22,834 nucleotides of DNA, taken from contig NW_014577142.1 in assembly GCF_000485595.1 (NCBI RefSeq), positions 360,592 through 383,425 on the forward strand. The letters run 5' to 3'. Shown piece by piece: positions 8,888 to 20,270 of the stretch. The notes beneath the pieces are model-generated. The model saw only the letters and a list, made by a program, of their open reading frames with translations. It was not told the origin of the DNA and made no database searches. The stretch comes from Priapulus caudatus. Lineage: Eukaryota > Priapulida > Priapulimorpha > Priapulimorphida > Priapulidae. Positions within the stretch are counted from its first letter, which is position 1. Each line of letters begins with the position of its first letter. A program made the position numbers and the translations under genes.

Positions 8888-8905
8888 TCCATACAGGTTG
8901 GTCCT

Positions 8906-9475
8906 AATTTATGTTCTTGAACTCCTTCCCCAAAATTTTTTGGCAGTTCTCAACGCTTTCTGCACGACTCATGGAACTAAAGTTCCTCGGCTAATCATGA
9001 GACGTTATTATCGGTGTAGTGCCATCTGCACTCAGCATGTCAACTATAACTATCTATACACGAGATACAAGTCCTAAACTATCAGCTCTTTTCATGCATA
9101 TAATATGTAGACTAAATTATATGGATCGTTTACATTACAACGTATATACTGCTTTATAATATTGAACACATAGTACGTTATATAGACGAGAATATGTGAC
9201 CGTGGTTAAACATTCATATAATTTCGATTGAAACTCGTTCTTGTCTCTACGCGTGTGCCGAGCGCACCTATTCGCGTGAGTTTACGTCCATGAATACTCA
9301 ATCAACAATAACACGTGCAGTTCTGTAGGCTTGTGAAACAATCGTATGTCGGAATTGAATTGTTCGAAAATTTGGTTCGCATTATTAGCCTGGAAATATC
9401 ATCATATGCACTTTGGGTATAACATGAATACAATAGGCAATGAGGTTGACTGTGTGTGAGGATGGATGGGTAGAT
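8906..9475. other. No gene seen between repeat copies
   Basis: AT-rich DNA bounded on the right by the abrupt start of R2. I see no exon or terminal repeat. It is absent from the sequence after the gap. Confidence 0.4.
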
Positions 9476-10435
9476 AGAGGAATTTAGGATAAAGTTTTCC
9501 GTGTATTTTGGGTGGCCATTTCGACTCACACAGTCCCGCAATTAAAACACATCATCCCGCGTCGCTGCCCGCTGTGGTACACGACGGCGCGAGATCGGCA
9601 GCTGGAAACCTGCCCTACCAGGTTGTGAGGCTGGGGTTGGCCGGTAACCGATACGTCCCTCACTCGTCGTGGGGATTACCCAGCGATTAGGGGATGCGTA
9701 CTTCGATCGTCCACGGCAGCTACTGGTCATTGCGCGGCCCAAGCGAATTATTTCCGCGGCGCCTTTCACTTGCATTTCACTGTTGCACGGCTCTACTTGC
9801 TTCGTTCAAACACAGTCTCCCGGAAACAACTTTCCTCTTGACAGCCTTGAGTCTTCCTTCGAATTTGACTGCCGTCCGTGCTGGCAGCCTGCACGCCAGG
9901 ATATACAGATTAATGCTTTGTGCAGATATCTGCTGATGCACATTAGCTGTATGGGACCTGAGTCACTATTGCGTGCGGTTTTGTAGAGTTCTTCCTCGAT
10001 AACTTGTTTTATCAATTCGTGTTGAGCCGAGATCACGAAATTTAGGTCCTCCATCACTGCGTCGTCAAGACTTCAAATGCCCAGATCCCTTGTCTTCAAC
10101 AGTCGTGTGTTGTTCCAGAACCTTTGCAACATGTTCATCTACTTGAGTAGAACCACTGACTACATACCGGCCAATCGTACGAAATAAGCCTTTTTTTATC
10201 TGATGGCCCCACAGGCCAATTCTACACGCCCACAGTACGCTGCAGTTATTTCTGCATCCTGTTGTTTTGTTGCTTTGTGTGGATTTTCCAGCTGGCATCT
10301 GGGATGTTGGGAAACATACCCATCACCAAATAGGCCCCCACTGTGCAGTAGTGGACCCTCACTACACAGTGTATCCCGAACAAGGTGGTAACTAGACAAG
10401 GATACTTGCAAACTTTCAAAACTTTGGCAACATGT
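9476..10435 (-). repeat. Repeat copy R2 (first unit of a tandem pair)
   Basis: Starts GAGGAATTTAGGATAAAG and runs about 960 bp to the same motif at 10436, where R3 begins. It aligns in order with the first half of R3 and with 16040-17070 of R4. The middle holds a minus-strand frame (EDLNFVISAQHELIKQVIEE) and a GC-rich section (CGCGGCGCC). No protein family was recognised. It shows fewer single-base slips than R3. Confidence 0.75.
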
Positions 10436-12400
10436 AGAGGAATTAGGATAAAGTTTCCGTGTATTTTGGGGCCATTCGACTCACACAGTCCCGGCAATTA
10501 AAAACACATTCATCCCGCCGCTTCGCTGCCCCGCGTGCGTACACGACGGCGCAGATCGGCCCAGCTGGAAACCTGCCCTACCCAGGTTGCTGAGGCTGGG
10601 GTTTGGGCCGGTTAACACGCATACGTCCCTCACTCGTCGTGCGGGCATTACCCAGCCGATTAGGGATGCCGTACTTCGCATCGTGCCACGGCAGCTACTG
10701 TCATTGCGCGGCCCAAGCGACATTATTTCCGCGGCGCCTTTCACTGCATTTCACTGTTCACGGCCTTCTAACTTGCTTCGTTCAAACACAGTCTCCCGGA
10801 AACAACTTTCCTCTTGACTAGCTTGAGTTCTTCTTCGAATTGTGACTCGCCGTAGTGCTGGACCTGCACGCCAGGATATACATTGATGCTTTTGTGCAGA
10901 TATCTGCTGATGCACATTAGCTGTATGGGACCTGATCAGCTAATTGCGTGCGGTTTTGTAGAGTCTTGTCCTCGAATAGATTTTTTATCAATTTCGTGGT
11001 TAGCCGAGATCACGAAATTCTAGGTCTCATCACTGCGGTCGTCAAGACTTCTAATGCCCAGTATCCTTGTTTTCTTCAACTATCGTGTGTTGTTGCCCAG
11101 AACCTTGCAACATGTTCATCTAACTGAGTAGAACACTGACCATACGGCCCAATCTTACGAAAGCTTTTTTTACTGATGGGCCCCACAGTGCACATCGACA
11201 TGGGCGCCCTCCACATGTACGTGGCAGTTACTTTTTGCATCTTGTATTGTTAGTTGTATGCTTTTGTGTTATTCTCAGTGCATCTGGGATGTGGAAACAT
11301 ACCCATCACCAAATATCCCGCAACGTGTGACTAAGTGACCTCATTTACAACAGTGTTTCCACTGACAGGGGTAACTTTAGACAAAGGTACTTGCAAACCT
11401 TTGCAGGAAGTCTCGGCCATGGTTGTCCATCCCAGAACACTGTATCATTAGTGAACAAGCAGTTTACTGAATATCCTTTCAAACACTGACTGCGACGAAC
11501 CGTCCGACGAGCGAAATGAAATGGTCACATCAGTCATCCGTTCATCTGCTACTGTTCTTGACAGGCAGACGGCATTAGTTCTTTGCTTGCGCTTTGGTGT
11601 GTTTTGTTGGAGTGACCAACTGACTGATTGGAAACTTCGAAGCTGCAGCATCTGAAAGAAATCGTTTTTCATGGTAAGAAACCTTGTACAGCTTATCCGC
11701 AGTATTCCACCAACATTTCTGTATTGTTCTGCCAGAAATCTATGGCCACGGCTAGTACAGCTGTACTTGTGACTGAGTGGATGGGTAAGTAATCTTTTTT
11801 TCAATGTGTTCTATTGCTATCTATTTATCTGCTCTAGGATGCTAGGCTACTTCTCAGGATCTTCACTTACCCCACTTACCACTCGCCTCCTCACATACCA
11901 GACAGGACCATCCCCCCCCCCAGTGCTGGAGGATCACCGCTGCTTTGTCCTCCGGGAGCCTTCATGTGCGGGCTAATTGAGCCCGCATGTCCGCCAACCC
12001 ATTCTTCAATATCTAGAATACCTGATTTTCCGGACGGTCCCGGAACCATTCTACTCGTCAAAAGCTGTTTTCCATGTAAGTATTTCCGGTGTTCTGAGTC
12101 TACTTCGAAGTGCGAAGAACATCTGTCTATGTCATCCTCCACTGCAATCTCTTCCTGCATCCGTAAAGTTTCAAAAGCACGCCGACAAGGTTGTGCGTCA
12201 AAGCAGGCCTGTTAGAAGGACGTTGTTCAGCAGACATTCATCCCGCTTAGCCGAGGAGTCAAATACGTATCTGGAACTTTTCCGTGCTTTCTTTTGGCGT
12301 GGTACGTAGCACAACAAATATTGGCAAGTAACCAGCACTCGTCTTTTTTCCCCCATGGGTGGGCTAATTCACCGTTCTGTTAGAGGTAGACACCTAATTC
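10436..12400 (-). repeat. Repeat copy R3, ending in BEL/Pao reverse-transcriptase sequence
   Basis: About 1.96 kb, collinear with R4 (16040-18010). From about 12060 to the gap it matches the BEL/Pao reverse-transcriptase segment of R4, read on the minus strand, but frameshifts destroy the frame. It differs from R4 mostly by one-base insertions and deletions, a pattern of unpolished long reads. It is cut by the N gap. Confidence 0.75.
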
Positions 12401-12425
12401 NNNNNNNNNNNNNNNNNNNNNNNNN
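12401..12425. other. Assembly gap (25 N)
   Basis: Twenty-five unknown bases. The sequence on the left ends inside a retroelement copy. The sequence on the right starts inside the inverted copy of the integrin region. The join is therefore a scaffold join without sequence support. Confidence 0.99.
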
Positions 12426-12563
12426 TACATGCTGCAGATATAATTCGCCGGTTACACCCGCAATTCTCACGAGTCCACAGCGACTCGCGGGAAGAAATCT
12501 GAACGGTTCAAGCATGATGGCGCATAGCTGAGTGTGACATCAGTGCTCTGTTTATTTGCGCAG

Positions 12564-12683
12564 AGGACCTGTTCCGAAGTGATCGCAACGTGCTGCCAGT
12601 ATCCGGATACGTCGAATGATGACGGACTTCTCGTTCCGTTATCGTACGAATTCGACGAGGTGTCAATATCAAGTCCTTAAATG
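12564..12683 (+). pseudogene. Broken copy of the integrin beta-tail exon
   Basis: Matches the 7752-7635 exon, now on the plus strand, including CCAGTATCCGGATACGTCGA. Several one-base changes shift the frame. The preceding CAG and following GGTTCGT remain readable as splice-site relics. Confidence 0.75.
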
Positions 12684-13121
12684 GTTCGTGACCTGACGAT
12701 GTGTCTGCTGACAAATAGTAACCGTCGTCCGCGGTGTATGTATTCACACTGCGTATTAGTGTATACCGTATACGTATACCGTTATACTATTATGATTACC
12801 TACATTGAGGCGTGTTACATCCAGTCTAGGACGGACCCTCTCTTGTATATGTAGAAGCTCTTGGTATATTTATGTTAGGATTATTCATACTTACGGCGTA
12901 CGGGAGTTATTTATACACTTTTGCAAGCGAGGCATGATTTGCAAGTGCATTATCTTATTATAGAGGGGTCAGAGTTCGGATTATTCTTCTATGTGGTATT
13001 TCTGTATTCGTTTGCTTTGTCTCCTGGGGGCGATTATCCGATATTGGTGGTAATTTGGTTATGAACGCGTGAGATTTATCTCATGTTACGTGTGGAGACG
13101 TATTGTTTTGTTATCAATCAG

Positions 13122-13293
13122 GGGCAGACGACGCAGGTATGCCGCAGCCGGCTTGAACTGGCCGCCGTGACTGGTGGGCGTATGTTGGCAATCATACTCG
13201 CTGGCTTTCTGTGTGCTTTTATGGAAGCTACTGCACGGTCAGACAGAGAAGGTGCGCAGTTGGGATCGAGAGGCAGCTAGCCAATTGAGAAGG
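13122..13293 (+). pseudogene. Broken copy of the integrin transmembrane exon
   Basis: Retains LAAVTGG and IILAG in frame, then loses the membrane helix and the HDRRE motif to frameshifts. The acceptor ATACAG reads ATCAGG here. The donor GAGAAGG|GTGCGT is kept. It cannot encode a working integrin segment as written. Confidence 0.8.
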
Positions 13294-13948
13294 GTGCGTA
13301 CGGTTCCTACTCACTCGTTTCGTGTTGTTTGTATGAGCACTTAGAGCATGTCTCTGTTTTTTAGGTACTGAGGGAGAGATTTGCCGATGGGTCTTTGCGT
13401 CGCACTTTGGGCAAAGCACTTTGGTTGTGATTTTGGCATGTTAATTTTATTATGCTTCAAAAAGCTGTATTTTTTGATTCTCGATTGATTATATGTCGAT
13501 TATGGCCATTATTTACCTTCGAGTCTAGTCTGAATCGCCACAACAGTAAACTTTTGTTTTTCCTAGTTATTAGCTAATGTATATTATGTTTATGTTATTT
13601 TGTGGTAGATGCTTCACCTACCAGAGATTTTACTGCGGCGTATAATCCCACATCTACGATTTATTATCGTGAATGCTTTAAACAAAGTTGCATCTATGTC
13701 GTTGAATGTATTGTCTAAATGACGGCAATTCCAATAACAGCATTCTTGTCATCATAAATAAGACGGTACGTTCGATAGTACGCCAGCGAATCTGTTGAAA
13801 TTGGGCTCAAAAAATTTCGACTCCTACATAATATAGTTCCTCCAAACATTAGAATTAATACGACATCTTGCAGCCAGAAGATTGCTCTTTAGATTTCGAA
13901 TGAGCATTTGTATCTTGGTGTAGAGATTCCAGGTTTTGGCAACTTTCG

Positions 13949-14028
13949 GAGGTAGATCCTCTCTATCACGCAGCTAACTGACGACGGTGACAAACCAGCG
14001 TGTTTGGGAGCTCGAACATCTCAGGTGA
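13949..14028 (+). pseudogene. Broken copy of the integrin tail exon
   Basis: Matches 6347-6273 (CCTCTCTATCACGCAGCTA shared). The acceptor AG has been lost (TTTCGG in place of TTTCAGG), and insertions break the frame between the two NPxY/F motifs. A TGA is still present at the corresponding end. Confidence 0.75.
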
Positions 14029-15535
14029 ATGTAAAACAGTTCTCGGCGTAGCTTGGGCGAACCTGTGGAGAGTGCAATGAATTTGCACACTAGTTTAATA
14101 GTCGAATGTTTTTATCGGGGTTACGTCCTCCCACCCCCCGGAATACAAAATAATGTTTTCGGTAATGCATCGTGATTTGCCCAGTTATGGGTAATCATAC
14201 ACGATTTCGTTTATATATGAGGCGACGATGACGATAACTTATAAATCGGTGCTGATTAGTTAAACGGTAATAAATCATATATTATTATTTGTATAATAGT
14301 GCTGTTTCCTATGATGCTAGTGTCCGCTTCTTGTACAAAATTAGGGCACGCTATTTCAGTATTATAAAACACGCAGCGGAAACCTGCAAGACGTACACCC
14401 GCACGGACGCGCCATGCGCGCAGGTTGGTAGACGTTTATTGTGCTTTATGTAAGGTGCTTGTCTCATTTCGATTCGATATTCCATTTCGGAATAAAAAAT
14501 TCTTTGTATTTGTATTTTTTGTTATTTCTCGACAACCCCATGTTTTTAAATAGTTTATGGTCTGACATCTGACCTGCTTACACACCGAAAGACGACACGT
14601 CATATCACTGCAGCTTGCTGCACACGGGAATATTTTTTTCAAAACAAGCACGAGGTGTTGAGGTGATCTAACGTCATGAAGGAATGCGCTGACGATTGTT
14701 TACAACTTGCTTCACTGCTTCACTGTCTAGGTAATGTAAGGAGTCACGTTTCGTATAGATACATTTGAATTTTTGAATAAAAATTTATGTTATAGAACTA
14801 CTAAATGTTATTTATAATATTATGTGTTAGAAGTTTTGGAAGCTATGGCTTCATTCATATTAGTGACGAGATTTTAGTTGCTGCCGCGGTGCATTTCGTT
14901 TTAGCGATATACACGCTTAGGAAACGAGGTTTACTGTGGCAACAATTTGCATTGAACGAGTGATGGAGAGTTATTGCATTTTCTCACTGTACCCTTATGT
15001 TTATACGTTGTCAACAGCGAAAATTATTAACAATTTGCATTTTCGTGTAATTTTTTTTGTTATTTCTATCAGCTTCACAGTTACCAAATACTCACAATTA
15101 TTTGCTGTCCAAACAAATTAAGACTGTGCATCTTGGATTTTAGTGCCAGAGTTACTGTATAGGTGCGAGTACAACCCATTCCTAACTGTCACCCATTTAT
15201 AAACAGGTTGGCGTATATTGCGACGCCTTGCGGCCAAGCACGGTAACAATATAACATGTACTATCTAAGAATATATGCGTTTCTTCTAAAAATGTACATG
15301 GTGTGTACTATCTAGTAAATATGAATGTGCCATATATGAGAACTGTGGAACGTGGTATGGGCTACTTTGAAATGTGTGATACCATTGCCTATACAACTCG
15401 CGCGTTAATTTACAAATGATACGTCATCGACCTGTACGAATCGTGCGCACGTGTACTACGTTACGAAGTGAGTGCATGCACTACGTACGAGCTCTGTACT
15501 GCGTACGAAGTGCGTGCATGCATACGTACCAGAGC

Positions 15536-16039
15536 AGGATTCGCGGGTGGTGTTACGGTCCAGTATGAATCTCGATGTACTGGCGTACGAAGCTGCGTGA
15601 TCAAAATCTACGCAGCATTGCAGTTTGCTGTTAGGCTTGGTGACTCGGCGAGTGTCCGGCGAATTGTAATTGTTCGAAATTTGTCGTTTCGATTTCGATT
15701 CCGCTTGTAGGCTGACTCTGTCACGTCATACTGCAATGTTGGGTAGTGGTTGCACTGCTGCTAGGTACAATAGGCAATGGATTACAGGTTGGCTGGTGGC
15801 GGCGTGGAGGATGTGTAGCTCGTACGTGGATCGTCGTGAATGCACTTACGTACGGCGTGGTGCGGTATTTGTATAGTCGCCGTGGGCGTGCTGCACTAGT
15901 ACGAGTTGCGCGGTGTATATTGTACGCAGTGGCGTGCATTGTAGACACGTGGTATTAATGAGATGGTGCGGCTTTACTGTGTATTTTGGTTACTAGTACG
16001 CAGTGCTGTGCATGCTACTGCGTACAGAGGGCGGCGCGG
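15536..16039. repeat. Degenerate satellite-like DNA
   Basis: Contains scattered fragments of the 48-bp satellite in inverted sense (GTACGCAGTG near 15920 and 15997; CGTGCATG near 15510) inside GC-rich DNA with no clear gene. An open frame at 15746-15958 looks hydrophobic but has no other support. Probably noisy satellite. Confidence 0.45.
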
Positions 16040-18010
16040 GTGGCCATTTCGACTCCATCTACTAAGCGGTATCGCGCGTAGCTTGAAATAGCCTGTTCTG
16101 CGATATAAGAGGGCAGCGCGTGTCATTACCGTGGCGTCGCCAGTGCGCGCTGTCGCAGCTCCGCGCGTGCGGAGTTGCGCGCGCGTGTTGTGTACCGACT
16201 GTACGGGCGGCGCGAGTTGGCTGAAATGCCCCCTACCAGGTGTGAGGTGAGCTGGCCGGTAACGCATACGTCTCATGTGAGTGGGAGTTACCTAGCGATT
16301 AGGGGTGTATCGTTCGTCCACCGGCAGCGATCTGGTCAATGGCGCCACGGATTAGTTCCGCGGGCGCTTTTACTTGATTCAATGTTGCACTGGCCCTTAC
16401 TTGCTTCTCACAACAGTCTCCTCGGAAACACTTTCCTCTTGGACTTGCTTGAGTTCTTCTTCGATTGTGTACTCGCGTGTGTGCCCTGACCGCACGCCGA
16501 GGATATTATCATGAAGGCTTTTGTGTGCACTTATCTGTGTGCAATTAAGGTCGTGCGTGGACTGAGTCACCTGTATTGCTACGTACGGATAGTGAGTTGT
16601 GGATAGTAGTTCTGTCTCGTCCTCTAACTGTTTTGTGATTTCTGCTGTTGAGCCGATGTCTACGTGATCGGACGGAATTTGTCCTCGTACTGCGCGGTCG
16701 AAGCTCAAATGCCAGATCTCTGTCTTCAGTTCGTCGTAGTCTCTCCTTCAACAGTCGTGTGTTGTTCCAGAACCTTTGCAACATGTTCATCTACTTGAGT
16801 AGAACCACTGACCATACCGGCCAATCTTACGAAAAAGCTTTTTTTACTGATGGCCCCACAGGCACATCGACACGCTCACATGTACGTGCAGTTATTTTCT
16901 GCATCTGTTGTTTTGTATGCTTTGTGTGATTTTCTCAGTGCATCTGGGATGTGGGAAACATACCCATCACCAAATATCCCCACTGGTGAGCTAGTGACCT
17001 CACTACACAGTGTTTCCACGACAGGTGGTAACTTTAGACAAAGGTACTTGCAAACTTTGAGGAAGCTCGGCCAGTGGTTGTCCATGCCCAGAACATGTAG
17101 CAATTGTGAACAAGCAAGTTTACTGAAATTCGTTTTCAACACTGACTGGACGAACCGTCCGAGAGCAAATGAAATGTCACCATCAGTCATCGGTTCATCT
17201 GGTACTGTTCTTGACACAGTGCATTTAGTTCTTTGCTTGCGCTTTGGTGTTTTGTTGCGTTGACCAACTGACTGATTGGGAAACTTGCGAGCGGCAGATC
17301 TGAAAGAAATCGTTTTTTCATGTTAAAAACCTTGTACACTTATCGGCAGTATTCCACCAAATTTCTGTATTGTGTCTCCAGAATATATGCCAGCTAGTAC
17401 ACTGTACTTGGACCTGAGTGTGATGGGAAGTATCTTTTTTCATGTGTTTTTATGCTATCTATTTATCTGCTTCTAGGATGCTAGGCACTTCTCAGGATCT
17501 TCACTTACCCCCACGTTACCACTCGCCTCCATACGGGCCATGCCCCCCCCCAGGTGCTGGAGGACCACCGCTGCTTTGTCCTCCTGGGAGCCTTCATGTG
17601 CGGCTAATTGAGCCCGCATGTCCCCAACCCATTCTTCAATATCTAGAATACCTGATTTTTCCGGACGGTCCCGGAACCATTCTACTCGTCAAAAGCTGTT
17701 TTCCAATGTAAGTAGTTCCGGTGTTCTGAGTCTACTTGGAAGTTGAAGAACATCTGTTCTATGTCATCCCTCACTGCAATCTTTTCCTGCATCCTAAAGT
17801 TCAAAAGCACGCCGACAAGGTTGTTCGTCAAATCAGGGCCTGTTAGAAGGACGTTGTTCAGAGACATTCCATCGCCCTTAGCCGAGGAGTCAAATACTAT
17901 CCTGAACTTTTCCGGCTTCTTTGGGTGGTACGTACACAACAAATATTGGCAAGTACCAGCACTCTTCTTTTTTCCCCATGGGTGGGGCTAGTTCAGCGTG
18001 TCTGTTAGAG
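16040..18010 (-). repeat. Repeat copy R4, continuous with the BEL/Pao element
   Basis: Collinear with R3, and R2 aligns with its first half. The first 700 bases are divergent and noisy; from about 16745 the sequence is clean. The end near 17700-18010 is BEL/Pao reverse transcriptase, which then continues into the rest of the element. The part from 16040 to about 17450 shows no recognisable pol domain, although RNase H and integrase would be expected there. Confidence 0.75.
17475..17690 (-). pseudogene. Gag-like fragment of a second retroelement
   Basis: The minus-strand frame reads ILDIEEWVGDMRAQLAAHEG, then DKAAVVLQHLGG and SEDPEKCLAS, then stops. The order (a W-containing helix, a residue run ending LQHLGG, then a D-P-E-x-x-L motif) resembles the Gag core of Gypsy-type elements, where it reads roughly LEG/GGAA...DPE.IL. 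It sits directly after the truncated BEL/Pao reverse transcriptase, with the join near 17690. The same join occurs in R3. A nested insertion or recombinant element would explain it. Family assignment is by pattern memory only. Confidence 0.45.
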
Positions 18011-18420
18011 TAGACACTCTTCATAAAGTCACAACAGTGTTGTTGCTTTACAGTATCTTTCTTCAACCCTTTGATCAGATTCTCCATTCGTTGCTTCACG
18101 TGTCCATAATTGTTCGCCAATCTAGGACGGTTCCTACGAAAAGGAAGTGGAGCACTCCAATGTCAATCTGGTGACTTACTAAATCCAGACTCCATCATTA
18201 TGATAAACTCCTTGTCTTCTTGCGACAACCCTGGTATATCACCATCTCTAGTTCTCTGAAAAACATCACAAACTATGCCCACCCCCGATCTGTCCTGTAT
18301 CTCGAAACCATTATTACATGGCTTCAGGAGAGATGTACGACCACTCCGGCAAATGTGTGTTTTGTTCGCCGTTACCACCTCCGGCTGGTGGGCAGCGCTG
18401 AGACAAGCCTTGCCCACTAA
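17682..18420 (-). pseudogene. BEL/Pao linker and N-terminal reverse transcriptase
   Basis: Three overlapping minus-strand frames cover one ancestral coding region. The first (18417-18163) has DVFQRTRDGDIPGLSQEDKE, the conserved BEL/Pao segment between protease and polymerase. Across a frameshift comes WSAPLPFR, another family signature. The second (to 17890) has GKKEECWYLP. The third (17942-17682) has YHPKKPEKFRIVFDSSAKGD, then SLNNVLLTGPDLTN, then AVRDDIEQMF, which holds the first catalytic Asp. It stops soon after, before the YVDD-type motif. Copying RNA into DNA would be the role of the full protein; this fragment lacks half the active site. Confidence 0.85.
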
Positions 18421-18561
18421 GAACCAACCTTATTTGAGCTTCTGCGCATAAGGCTTGGTTCCTGATCATAGTCTTTGGTCTAGCACAAGATGTGCCTGAA
18501 TTAAATCGCTGCCTATCAGAAGGAGTATCTCTGTGTCTGTTTCATAGTCAGGTATGAACTG

Positions 18562-19061
18562 TTATATGTCCTGTAGATGTCTAAAGTGGCTCGCCACTTC
18601 GGGAGTGTGAATTTCTTGTCTCACATTGGGTATATTGCACTCGATGAGTGTCGGTAACATCAATCTGGATTGACCGTTTAAGGATTCCATGACATACCCG
18701 CGAGCTTGTCTGCCTGACATAGTTACATTGCCTGCACATGACGATAGAATATATCCTACTTCCCCTGACACTTCTGCAAAGTGATCGCAAAATGCGCTAC
18801 GAGCCAACGAGCCAACGATCTATTGCTTTGATCGTCAATGATGGCATATGATCTCATGGCTATCTCTGGCTTTTCTTCTGGATATATCTTGACAGGTACT
18901 GTTTTTTGCGCAGGACTTGCCCTTGAACGAATCGCCACATATCTGTGTGCACTTGGAATTTATGGCAGAGCTACCAGTAGCTTCTGCGTGTGAAGCCATT
19001 TCGACGTCTCCCGAAGTAGGAACAACATGTTCCCCTGCCATTGCTTTTCGGAGCTTCTCAC
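18562..19061 (-). pseudogene. BEL/Pao aspartic protease region
   Basis: Frames at 19068-18835, 18938-18756 and 18807-18562 form one degraded region. The key segment is YAIIDDQSNRSLA, the DUF1758 retropepsin active-site region in which an Asp sits before the Ser/Asn loop. Downstream are SGRQARGYVMESLNG and LPTLIECNIPNVRQEIHTPE, both typical of the Pao protease domain. In an intact element the protease cuts the Gag-Pol polyprotein. Two frameshifts separate the pieces. Confidence 0.75.
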
Positions 19062-19163
19062 TTGTCAATATGGAAGGTCAAACAATGCGACTGGCTTCCA
19101 CAGTGTTTGTACTGGATATCCACCTTGCACTCTCGAGCTAAATGCTTACTAACACAGCACTTA
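19062..19163 (-). pseudogene. Gag zinc-knuckle remnant
   Basis: A minus-strand frame gives CCVSKHLARECKVDI followed by KHCGSQSHCLTFH. This is the end of one CCHC knuckle and most of a second, as in BEL/Pao Gag. In an active element they bind RNA. The first cysteine pair is degraded. Confidence 0.55.
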
Positions 19164-19603
19164 ATTAAAACAAATGCCATGCTTCATAAATAAGTCCTTA
19201 TTATATGTTGTCATAGATTGGAACTAGCGATAGTCAACCAAACAATGTTTTGCTGTACTGCCATGAAGCACACATTGCTGTGACATGAGAAATTCCTGAA
19301 CGCCTGTTTTTCTTGCAGATATCATCACTGGTCGCTGAGAGTTACTTCCCGTTGCCCATTTCTTGGCAGCATAATTATTGTGTATGTCTTACTGCAGAGG
19401 CCTGATTTGCTTCAAGCCTGAAGCTTGGGGTGTTCATCCTCACGCTGATTTTCGTTATGAAATTCGTGAACACCTTGAAAGGTGGATAAAAAACCTGTAC
19501 CGGCTTGCATGGTCTATTTACCTTGTCTGCATGAAGGGTGGCAGCTTGCTGATTATCGAGTTAACACCACACGAAGAGTTAATATGACAGCAACTGCAAG
19601 GTT
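19164..19603 (-). pseudogene. Degraded C-terminal Gag
   Basis: Only short matches to BEL/Pao Gag can be read on the minus strand (for example IISKLPPFMQTR near 19530-19570). Stops occur in all frames. No other gene is seen here. Confidence 0.4.
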
Positions 19604-19794
19604 TTATACCTTGCGTTTTCCTTGAGACTCGATTTCCGCAAGCAAATCCAAAAGCTCATATAGCTTCTTGCCATCTTTGCCAGTTAATTTGGGGAACTGA
19701 TCTAGCCTCTCACAGAGTGAGGCCTCCAGTAACTCTGGGGAGCCATATCTCGCGTCGAGACGTTGCCATATCTTGACGAGACCTTGAACCTTGT
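19604..19794 (-). pseudogene. BEL/Pao Gag DUF1759 region, downstream part
   Basis: The minus-strand frame reads VQGLVKIWQRLDARYGSPEL then LDQFPKLTGKDGKKLYELLD, the conserved DUF1759 helix pair of BEL/Pao Gag with the W..L..RYG core. Its upstream neighbour lies on the other side of the 476-bp insertion. Open translation beyond 19794 is transposon DNA, not Gag. Confidence 0.8.
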
Positions 19795-20270
19795 CAGGGG
19801 CGGATTCAGACCGTATTTGCCGTATTGGGAAATACGGTCTAGATTTCAAAGTGCCCTTCGAAATTTACAGAAAATACAAAAAAGACAGAAAACAATTTGA
19901 TGGAATATAATTATATTCTTTATTTGTTTTCTTTTTCTTTTAATTTATTGACAGGACTTGAAGGAAATCAAAATTTTACATGGTAACAAAACTAGCTTTG
20001 ATATCTGAAAAAAGGGAAGTGCTTGAATCATTCTGCATTAATTGCTGGTATGCAAAGCGCAGGCAAAATGAAGCAGAAATAAAATTTCATACGAGTTTTA
20101 GCTATTGCTGCTCGACTAAATATGTGCTCAAATGGTGCTCATTTTGGTGCCCAGGGACCCTTGAAATAATTTTGAAAATTCCCAGACCCCCCATCATTTG
20201 CCCTTTTTGGGGGATGCGCCTTTAAAATCTGGAAAAATACTGTCTAGCCTCAGCCCTGGATCCGCCCCTG
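19795..20270. mobile_element. 476-bp non-autonomous DNA transposon nested in gag
   Basis: The ends are inverted: CAGGGGCGGATTCAG on the left and, read inward from the right, CAGGGGCGGATCCAG (14 of 15 the same). CTTGT flanks both sides (19790-19794 and 20271-20275) as a target-site duplication. Removing the element plus one CTTGT restores the Gag reading frame. Near the left end is a perfect 11-bp hairpin (19808-19818 with 19830-19840). No transposase is present. CAGGGG ends are common in hAT elements, but those usually make 8-bp duplications, so the superfamily is unresolved. Confidence 0.85.

Larger units (their letters stand above)
12426..15535 (-). repeat. Right arm of the inverted duplication (noisy copy)
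   Basis: The reverse complement of 7906-4880 continued into satellite DNA. Differences are mainly single-base gains and losses scattered through exons and introns alike, at a rate I judge by eye to be near one per ten bases in places. There is no sign of selection to keep the exons. This suggests an uncorrected read or misjoined haplotype rather than an old duplication. Confidence 0.85.

Noticed and set aside
15746-15958. Hydrophobic plus-strand frame resembling a membrane protein
   Set aside because: Lies in degenerate, noisy satellite-like DNA with no start context, splice sites or homology that I recognise.
16397-17217. Minus-strand frames in R4 as integrase or RNase H of the BEL/Pao element
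   Set aside because: I looked for DDE-type integrase, HHCC zinc finger and RNase H motifs and found none. The same segment in R2 and R3 reads in different frames.
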